From JBGSON01 sp041739085 (GTDB lineage Bacteria > Patescibacteriota > Gracilibacteria > CAIRYL01), in NCBI GenBank assembly GCA_041739085.1, contig JBGSON010000020.1:1-35743 (forward strand): 35,743 nucleotides of DNA. The letters are read 5' to 3'. Below the pieces are notes generated by a model. The model was not told the origin of the DNA and did not search any database. It worked only from the letters and a program-made list of their open reading frames with translations. Positions 31,267 to 35,743 of this stretch are shown here, in pieces. Within the stretch, counting starts at the first letter, position 1, and the number at the start of each line of letters is the position of its first letter. The translations under genes were made by a program, and so were the position numbers.

Positions 31267-33069
31267 ATGCTGCTCACAGAAGAACGCGATCTCTACCGAT
31301 ACACTGATGGTCATGGCGAAGTCCAAGAAGCGGAATCCATAACGATCCTTCCGGATGATACGATGCTCGAGAGTCTCAAGATGGAATTTGTCAGACTCTG
31401 GGGAGATTCGCTCGCAGCCAAGGGAGCAGATTTTGGAGAGGAAACGAATAAGTCTCTTTCCGCCGTCCGACCGGAGCTTCTCAGGATCATTGCGGATCTC
31501 CCAGTCGAACCGATCCTGAGAACATCTCATCTGTTTCGGATCCTCGTCGATAACTTATTCTCACCGAAAATTCAGGATCTCCGGACGATATCTGAAGAGG
31601 TCCAGAGAGAAATTCTGATCCTCTTTCTCGGCGCAGGTGGGAGTGAAAAAACTCTTCCTGCCGCTCTTCCTCTTCTTCTTGAATATCTTCAGTTTCTTCC
31701 TTCCTATGTTACGCAGGAATGCTCAGAAAGTACTGGATCTCTCAGCACTCATAAGCTGATTCCCGAACCGCTTGCAAAAGCACTAAACGAAGCGATCCCT
31801 CGACTTCGTATAACGGATTATTTCCGCACACTGGATGCTGTGCTGAGATCATATCCGCTTGAGCTCATTCCTTTTCAAATCGTACAATCACTCTTCGGAT
31901 CTGAATTTTTCCCGAAATATATTGATTCCTGCCAGGATCTCCCGTTTTGCGTCGAGCTCATCGAACATTTTATTCTCACCTTCCCCGGAGCCCCACTTTG
32001 TATTTCCCCCCGGAAGGTCGCACAGATCCTGGTGTTTATTTCTGAATCGAAATACTCCCAGATCCCCGACTTCACCCGGAATATGGCCGCTGTCATCACC
32101 TGCGGAATGGAAACAAAGGAAGAAATCGCTGATGTAGTGGTGATTCTGGAAGCAGGAACGGGAAAGAAATTGCGTGAAATCAGTACGATCCCGACGCTCC
32201 CGGTGTTCAAAGCCCATCGTTTCCGAGTTCATGAAAGAAATGGAGAAACCCTTACCGATACCACTCCGAATGAAAGAAAGGCCGGGCTCTTCCAGGAAGT
32301 CCTCCGCTGGCTCCCGCGCGAGGTCGGGGCGGAACTCTGGGGTCTCTTTCACACGACTGAACTTCCGGAAGAATGTCGGAGCGGATACATCGCGCTCAAC
32401 GGCGTAGAACATCTCTCCGATCAATATGTCCGGAGGACGCTCCACGAATTCGAACTTATCTTCGGCGGCCTCGGGCGCCACATCATAAAAAAGATCGCCG
32501 TGTATGCGAAGAATGAACTCATAAGAAATACCGCATGCGATTTTCTCACCCGCGAAGAAGGACTCGAGGTCGCGGATGAATTCCTGGAGTATTATCTTGA
32601 ACTCCAGAATTCGATCGAAGGAGTGCAAAGGAAAATCAGCGCAAAGAAAGATGAGATTAAAAAGCTTCAGGACGATCTTTCCGCACTGGAGTTGCAGGCC
32701 GCACAGCTTGAGAGCATCTCTTCTGTCGGGACACTGCAGCAGCAAGAGAGGAGCGAAGGTATCTCCCGAAATATTGAATATATGAGAATAAGGATCGGGA
32801 GAGAACAGGAACTTCTCCTTCCGATGGAAGAAGAGATGGGAAGTCATGAGAAAAAATATAACGATCCGGATGCTCTTTTCCGGTTTCGGCGTTTTCTCAT
32901 CTCCCTGGAATCCCAGTTTCCGGAAAACGCGGAATCGGGGGATCCGGGATTCCTGAGCATGGTGTTTCAGATGGCGACTTCGGACCAGGGGGAATACCGG
33001 CTCTCTCAATACTCCCGCGTTGTGAGCGTAATCGTAGAAGCAAGGAACAATCAACGAGCAGAGAGCTGA
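31267..33069 (+). CDS. Large helical protein of unknown function with C-terminal coiled coil
   Basis: I do not recognise this 600-residue protein. It has no signal peptide or transmembrane segment. Residues 1-450 look like an irregular all-helical, HEAT-like array (Leu-rich helices such as ALPLLLEYLQFLP and DYFRTLDAVLRSYPLELIPF). Residues about 455-535 are a long charged coiled coil (EGVQRKISAKKDEIKKL, then ALELQAAQLESI and the matching return strand), followed by a compact tail. The architecture suggests a scaffold or structural protein. A second unknown gene follows 72 bp downstream on the same strand, and both lie between the his operon and the ars operon. Confidence 0.7.
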   Translation: MLLTEERDLYRYTDGHGEVQEAESITILPDDTMLESLKMEFVRLWGDSLAAKGADFGEETNKSLSAVRPELLRIIADLPVEPILRTSHLFRILVDNLFSPKIQDLRTISEEVQREILILFLGAGGSEKTLPAALPLLLEYLQFLPSYVTQECSESTGSLSTHKLIPEPLAKALNEAIPRLRITDYFRTLDAVLRSYPLELIPFQIVQSLFGSEFFPKYIDSCQDLPFCVELIEHFILTFPGAPLCISPRKVAQILVFISESKYSQIPDFTRNMAAVITCGMETKEEIADVVVILEAGTGKKLREISTIPTLPVFKAHRFRVHERNGETLTDTTPNERKAGLFQEVLRWLPREVGAELWGLFHTTELPEECRSGYIALNGVEHLSDQYVRRTLHEFELIFGGLGRHIIKKIAVYAKNELIRNTACDFLTREEGLEVADEFLEYYLELQNSIEGVQRKISAKKDEIKKLQDDLSALELQAAQLESISSVGTLQQQERSEGISRNIEYMRIRIGREQELLLPMEEEMGSHEKKYNDPDALFRFRRFLISLESQFPENAESGDPGFLSMVFQMATSDQGEYRLSQYSRVVSVIVEARNNQRAES

Positions 33070-33141
33070 ACAGAAACGTCAGTCCGCTGTTCTTGAGCAG
33101 GGAAATGCGATATACTATTCACTGGCTCTTATCAATCTTCT

Positions 33142-33723
33142 ATGGTCCGAAGAAATTCTGAAGCGCCGAATCCGGAGAAAGTCGCTCCTGACCGGGAACA
33201 GCTTTTTCAGGACATCGAAGCAGAAATGGGATCGCTCGTGGAATCGCTTCGGGAAAATAAGTTCTGGAAAGAGATCGTCGAGGGAAAATTCTGGAACAAG
33301 ATCTCTGACGAAGAGAAAACGATGCTCTACCGGGAGGGAGACATCATGAATATGAGGGAATTGCTCAAAAGAGCAATCGTCGGTCCGCTCTTTCAGGTGT
33401 ATCAGAAGTTGCATTTCTTTCTGAAGAGCAACAATCTCACAGTGAAAGCATTTGGCGCTGAGATGGCTCCATTCCTGAGGCAGGCGGTCCAGCTCAATCT
33501 CCTCACTCCGCCGCAGGGTATGAGCCGGGAAGAACTCGTGGAGGATATTTCCGGGGACACCGGATCTGCGAAGAGGCTCATGTCGTTCATCGAATACATC
33601 GCGCTCTGTGTGAAACCGGAGTACGCAAAAGAGATCGCCCAAGTGAAACAAGTGATTACCAAAATTCTGGAGCTCAGACAATCGGTTTCATTGAACGAAC
33701 AGAATCTCGCCATGGCTGCATAA
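33142..33723 (+). CDS. Hypothetical helical protein
   Basis: I do not recognise this 193-residue protein. It is soluble and mainly helical. Near the N-terminus a short motif occurs twice in tandem, NKFWKEIVEGKFWNKISDEE, which gives two F-W-K/N copies ten residues apart. The middle holds amphipathic helices (ELLKRAIVGPLFQVYQKLHFFL). A possible -10 (TATACT, 33110-33115) lies in the 72-bp gap to the preceding unknown gene, so it may be transcribed separately or with that gene. Confidence 0.65.
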   Translation: MVRRNSEAPNPEKVAPDREQLFQDIEAEMGSLVESLRENKFWKEIVEGKFWNKISDEEKTMLYREGDIMNMRELLKRAIVGPLFQVYQKLHFFLKSNNLTVKAFGAEMAPFLRQAVQLNLLTPPQGMSREELVEDISGDTGSAKRLMSFIEYIALCVKPEYAKEIAQVKQVITKILELRQSVSLNEQNLAMAA

Positions 33724-33771
33724 CCGTACGAATGTTCCTCACGACCGCAGAGAATCACCTAAAAACAGGAT

Positions 33772-33823
33772 TTGACTATCATTTGTTTTTCGGATAACAT
33801 ATCAATGACTGTTGATATGTTAT
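33772..33823 (+). promoter_or_regulatory. ars promoter with perfect 12-bp inverted-repeat operator
   Basis: TTGACT (33772-33777), 17 nt, TAACAT (33795-33800). The -10 lies inside a perfect inverted repeat: ATAACATATCAA (33794-33805), 6 nt, TTGATATGTTAT (33812-33823). The ATCAA-N6-TTGAT core is typical of ArsR/SmtB-family operators, and bound repressor would cover the -10 and the start site. The right arm includes the arsR start codon. Confidence 0.85.
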
Positions 33824-34175
33824 GAGAATCCTTCCCCTTCTAAAAGTGATCTCAGATGAGAACCGGATGCGGATCATCCTCTCTCTCTCACAAGGAGAGA
33901 AATGTGTCTGCGAGATATTCAAGGAACTGAAACTTCCGCAGAATCTCACCTCCCACCATCTGGGCATTCTCCGGGATGCGGGGATCATCCGCTCCAGGAA
34001 AGCCGGGAAATGGGTCCATTACTCGCTCAATGCACTTGCAATGAGTTCGCTGGCAGGGTTTTTTTCTTCCTTTCTCCCCAACGATCATGACGATAAAAGT
34101 CCTCGGCATGGGCTGTCCCGGCTGTCTCAGGCTTATGGAAAATGTAAAATCGGCAATAAAAAATCAAAAGCGTGA
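33822..34175 (+). CDS. arsR: ArsR/SmtB-family metalloregulator
   Basis: This is a winged-helix repressor that releases DNA on binding a metal or metalloid. The N-terminal 75 residues contain the family pattern KVISDENRMRIILSLSQGE, the CVCE motif in the alpha-3 position (a Cys-x-Cys arrangement like ELCVCD of As/Sb- or Cd/Pb-sensing members), the recognition helix NLTSHHLGILRDAGI and the wing SRKAGKWVHYSLN. The last 29 residues overlap the next gene in another frame, are not family-like and are probably passive run-on. The operator covers its own promoter and start codon, so autorepression is expected. As(III)/Sb(III) is the likeliest inducer; Cd or Zn is possible. Confidence 0.9.
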   Translation: MRILPLLKVISDENRMRIILSLSQGEKCVCEIFKELKLPQNLTSHHLGILRDAGIIRSRKAGKWVHYSLNALAMSSLAGFFSSFLPNDHDDKSPRHGLSRLSQAYGKCKIGNKKSKA

Positions 34176-34320
34176 CGATACCGTGGAAAAAATCACAGAC
34201 ATCGAAGAGATCATGAAATATGGTGTCATGCATATGCCGGCGCTTGTCATCGATGAAAAAGTGGTCTCATCAGGAAAGATCCTTTCCGTCTCTGAAGTCG
34301 AATCATTGATCACAAAATGA
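34087..34320 (+). CDS. Small thioredoxin-like redox-active disulfide protein
   Basis: This 77-residue protein has a minimal thioredoxin fold of the MTH895/TM0996 'redox-active disulfide protein 2' group. Strand MTIKVLGMG leads into the active site CPGC (residues 10-13), followed by the helix and the strand with the cis-Pro equivalent, HMPALVIDEKV. It overlaps the arsR 3' end by 89 bp and the permease start by 4 bp. Genes of this group are often found beside DUF318 permeases, where they may deliver or reduce the metalloid; that role is inference. Confidence 0.88.
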   Translation: MTIKVLGMGCPGCLRLMENVKSAIKNQKRDDTVEKITDIEEIMKYGVMHMPALVIDEKVVSSGKILSVSEVESLITK

Positions 34321-35285
34321 CCATGATGACATCGTTTGCAGACTGGCTCACCTCATCGGCTCTCGGCATTTCTCTGGAGAGCGGGCTCGGAAAGAGTGTT
34401 CAGTATTTCATCGCCGATTCGATCACGATCATTCTCCTCCTTGTCCTCATCACGCATGCGATGAGCCTCCTCCGCTATTATCTCCCGGTCGAGAAACTCC
34501 GCGATTTCCTCACATCGAAAAAACTGTACGGTTCCTCTTATTTTTTCGCGTCGCTCTTCGGAGCCATCACGCCTTTCTGCTCCTGCTCCTCCATCCCCCT
34601 CTTCATCGGATTCCTCGAAGCGGGTATTCCCCTCGGGATCACCTTTGCTTTCCTCATCACCTCCCCGCTCATCAATGAAGTCGCGGTCGCGCTCATGCTC
34701 GGAGTATTTGGATGGAAAGTGACGCTCCTCTATGTCGTTGCGGGAATGACCCTCGGAATCTTCGGCGGATTCATGCTCGGAAAACTCCATATGGAACGGT
34801 ATGTTGCGGACTTCGTCTGGAAAATAAAGAGTTCAGAGTCTTCCAGTCAAAGGAAAAAGAAGGAACCGTTCTCTTCCGTTCTCCGCTTTACTTCGAAGGA
34901 GGCATTTTCGATATCCGCAAAGATAATTCCCTATGTCCTTGCCGGAGTCATCATCGGTGCTCTCATCCATGGATATGTTCCTACTGGATATTTTGACACG
35001 CTTATTTCGAGAAGCGGTATTTTCGCAGTCCCGATAGCAGTTCTTGTCGGAGTCCCGCTCTATTCAAACGCCACAGGCGTCATCCCGATCATCGAATCTC
35101 TCATCGCAAAAGGGATCCCCCTCGGAACGGCGCTCAGCTTCATGATGGCTGTTGTCGGACTCTCTCTTCCGGAGGCGCTTATCCTGAAGAAAGTCATGAA
35201 ATGGAAACTTCTCGCAGCGTTTTTTGGGATTGTGGCGCTTGGAATTATGGTGATCGGATATTTGTTTAATTTCATAAGGATTTAG
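34317..35285 (+). CDS. ArsP/DUF318-family permease
   Basis: This inner-membrane permease of 322 residues belongs to the PF03773 (ArsP_1, YraQ-like) family. About eight to nine helices are evident, in two halves around a short hydrophilic loop (SSESSSQRKKKEPF near residues 175-190). The first half carries the family hallmark F-G-A-I-T-PFCSCSSIPLFIGFLEAG followed by FLITSPLINE; the second has PLYSNATGVIPIIESL. ArsP members export trivalent organoarsenicals, and relatives have been tied to copper/zinc export. With arsR and a thioredoxin-like protein in the same operon, metalloid efflux is the best guess. It is last in the operon. Confidence 0.9.
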   Translation: MTMMTSFADWLTSSALGISLESGLGKSVQYFIADSITIILLLVLITHAMSLLRYYLPVEKLRDFLTSKKLYGSSYFFASLFGAITPFCSCSSIPLFIGFLEAGIPLGITFAFLITSPLINEVAVALMLGVFGWKVTLLYVVAGMTLGIFGGFMLGKLHMERYVADFVWKIKSSESSSQRKKKEPFSSVLRFTSKEAFSISAKIIPYVLAGVIIGALIHGYVPTGYFDTLISRSGIFAVPIAVLVGVPLYSNATGVIPIIESLIAKGIPLGTALSFMMAVVGLSLPEALILKKVMKWKLLAAFFGIVALGIMVIGYLFNFIRI

Positions 35286-35376
35286 CTTTTCCTTCCCACA
35301 GGAGATGGGATTGAGCATAGCGTCAAATCGGTATCTCCGATGATGGGAACAATTTAAAATGCGTACTATCGAATGC

Positions 35377-35407
35377 TTTATCATATTTTTTTAAAAAATA
35401 TGATAAA
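35377..35407. repeat. Near-perfect AT-rich palindrome after the permease gene
   Basis: Arms TTTATCATATTTTTT (35377-35391) and AAAAAATATGATAAA (35393-35407) pair over 15 bp around one central base. It lies between convergent genes and could act as a bidirectional terminator, although the U-run is part of the stem. Confidence 0.6.
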
Positions 35408-35511
35408 TTTCTCTTGCTCAAAAGTACAATATGAAACTCTGAAAGAATTAAAGGGTGAATGCTCGTAACTTAAAAAGTTCTCAAGTCATACTCCCCTCTA
35501 ATGATATTTAT

Positions 35512-35533
35512 ATGGCTTCAATAAGCCATTTTT
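35512..35533 (+). terminator. Intrinsic terminator, plus strand
   Basis: ATGGCTT (35512-35518), CAAT loop, AAGCCAT (35523-35529), then a T-run. It is a good candidate terminator for the ars operon, about 230 bp after the permease stop. On the minus strand it lies just past the stop of the partial gene. Confidence 0.6.
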
Positions 35534-35741
35534 AATAATTGTCTATATGTAATTCTGTTTGGAAATGATTATTATTATTTCCTTTTATTTCAGCAAATAT
35601 TTCAATATGACCAGTTATTTTTTCTCTAATTATAAGCTCGGATTTATTTGGTGGAAAAAATACTTTTGGATCAGGCAGCTCTTCCCCGTTAACCATGATT
35701 CTTACTTTATAATAATCAACCGGCACTACTTGATCGCAATC
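35532..35741 (-). CDS. Hypothetical protein, 5' partial
   Basis: An AT-rich reading frame is open from the right edge to a stop at 35532, giving at least 69 codons. I do not recognise it. The visible peptide is rich in beta-strand-type stretches (YYKVRIMVNGEELPDP, then FFPPNKSELIIREKITGH) and resembles a small immunoglobulin-like or structural domain. The codon usage is unlike the upstream genes and suggests a transferred segment. A GTG at 35726 is a possible internal start, but the frame continues upstream, so the gene probably begins outside the window. Confidence 0.5.
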   Translation of the reverse strand, partial: DCDQVVPVDYYKVRIMVNGEELPDPKVFFPPNKSELIIREKITGHIEIFAEIKGNNNNHFQTELHIDNY

Positions 35742-35743
35742 AT

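Noticed and set aside
31888..33054. A 388-codon minus-strand ORF opposite the 600-residue unknown gene
   Set aside because: Since neither strand has a recognised family I compared them. The plus-strand ORF is longer, has a promoter and a clean coiled coil, and runs with the neighbouring genes. The minus frame is Phe/Arg/Asp-rich like other antisense frames here.
1..35743. CRISPR array or cas genes
   Set aside because: No regularly spaced repeat-spacer pattern and no Cas motifs were seen; the repeats present are tandem or simple.
1..35743. Alternative genetic code (UGA as glycine or tryptophan)
   Set aside because: TGA ends several confident genes at their normal family lengths (for example hisD, hisC and lepA), and no in-frame TGA interrupts the conserved ORFs.

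Overview
This 35.7 kb window is a dense, mostly protein-coding bacterial chromosome segment with moderate GC, 4-bp gene overlaps and convergent overlapping stops. TGA is used as a normal stop, so UGA recoding as in Gracilibacteria or Absconditabacteria does not apply. TrmB-type regulators, a YerC/HisR-type TrpR-fold regulator, S-layer homology proteins, stand-alone PIF1-like helicases and patchwork intergenic repeats fit a Patescibacteria (CPR) or similar lineage, perhaps Peregrinibacteria-like. That placement is inference: no rRNA gene is present. Start codons almost never have a Shine-Dalgarno sequence; a C/T-rich run precedes the ATG instead, and the recognisable promoters lie very close to the start codons.

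Layout. 1-4.9 kb: a PfkB sugar/nucleoside kinase (cut by the window edge), a transferred IS200/RAYT-type transposase, S-adenosylhomocysteine hydrolase, a TrmB-like regulator, and a leftward cluster of a TPR protein, an RNHCP zinc protein and a small unknown ORF. 5-7.3 kb, leftward: Hsp20, YebC/TACO1, bS18 and bS6 (without the usual ssb between them). 7.6-12 kb: tRNA-Glu(CUC) with a duplicated 3' end, an SLH-domain surface protein flanked by simple repeats, alanine racemase, tRNA-Gly(CCC) and an internally duplicated membrane protein. 12-16 kb: an accessory island with a BRO/DinD-like protein, a PIF1-family helicase, a lipoprotein, many palindromes and a 61-bp duplicate of the prs 3' end. 16-23.6 kb: prs, an RBBP9-like hydrolase overlapping lepA, pgk, an unknown gene, ilvE and homoserine dehydrogenase.

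23.6-31.2 kb is the centrepiece: a TrpR-fold regulator gene with a palindromic operator candidate, an attenuator-like terminator, then a complete histidine operon in the order hisG-hisD-hisC-hisN(HAD)-hisB-[hisH-hisA-hisF fused in one 703-codon ORF]-hisIE. All ten steps from PRPP to histidine are covered, and the fusion would tether the ProFAR isomerase to both halves of imidazole-glycerol-phosphate synthase. PRPP for HisG can come from the prs product encoded 8 kb away.

31.2-35.7 kb: two unrecognised proteins, then an arsR - small CPGC thioredoxin-like protein - ArsP/DUF318 permease operon. Its promoter sits inside a perfect 12-bp inverted-repeat operator. An AT-rich partial gene runs off the right edge.
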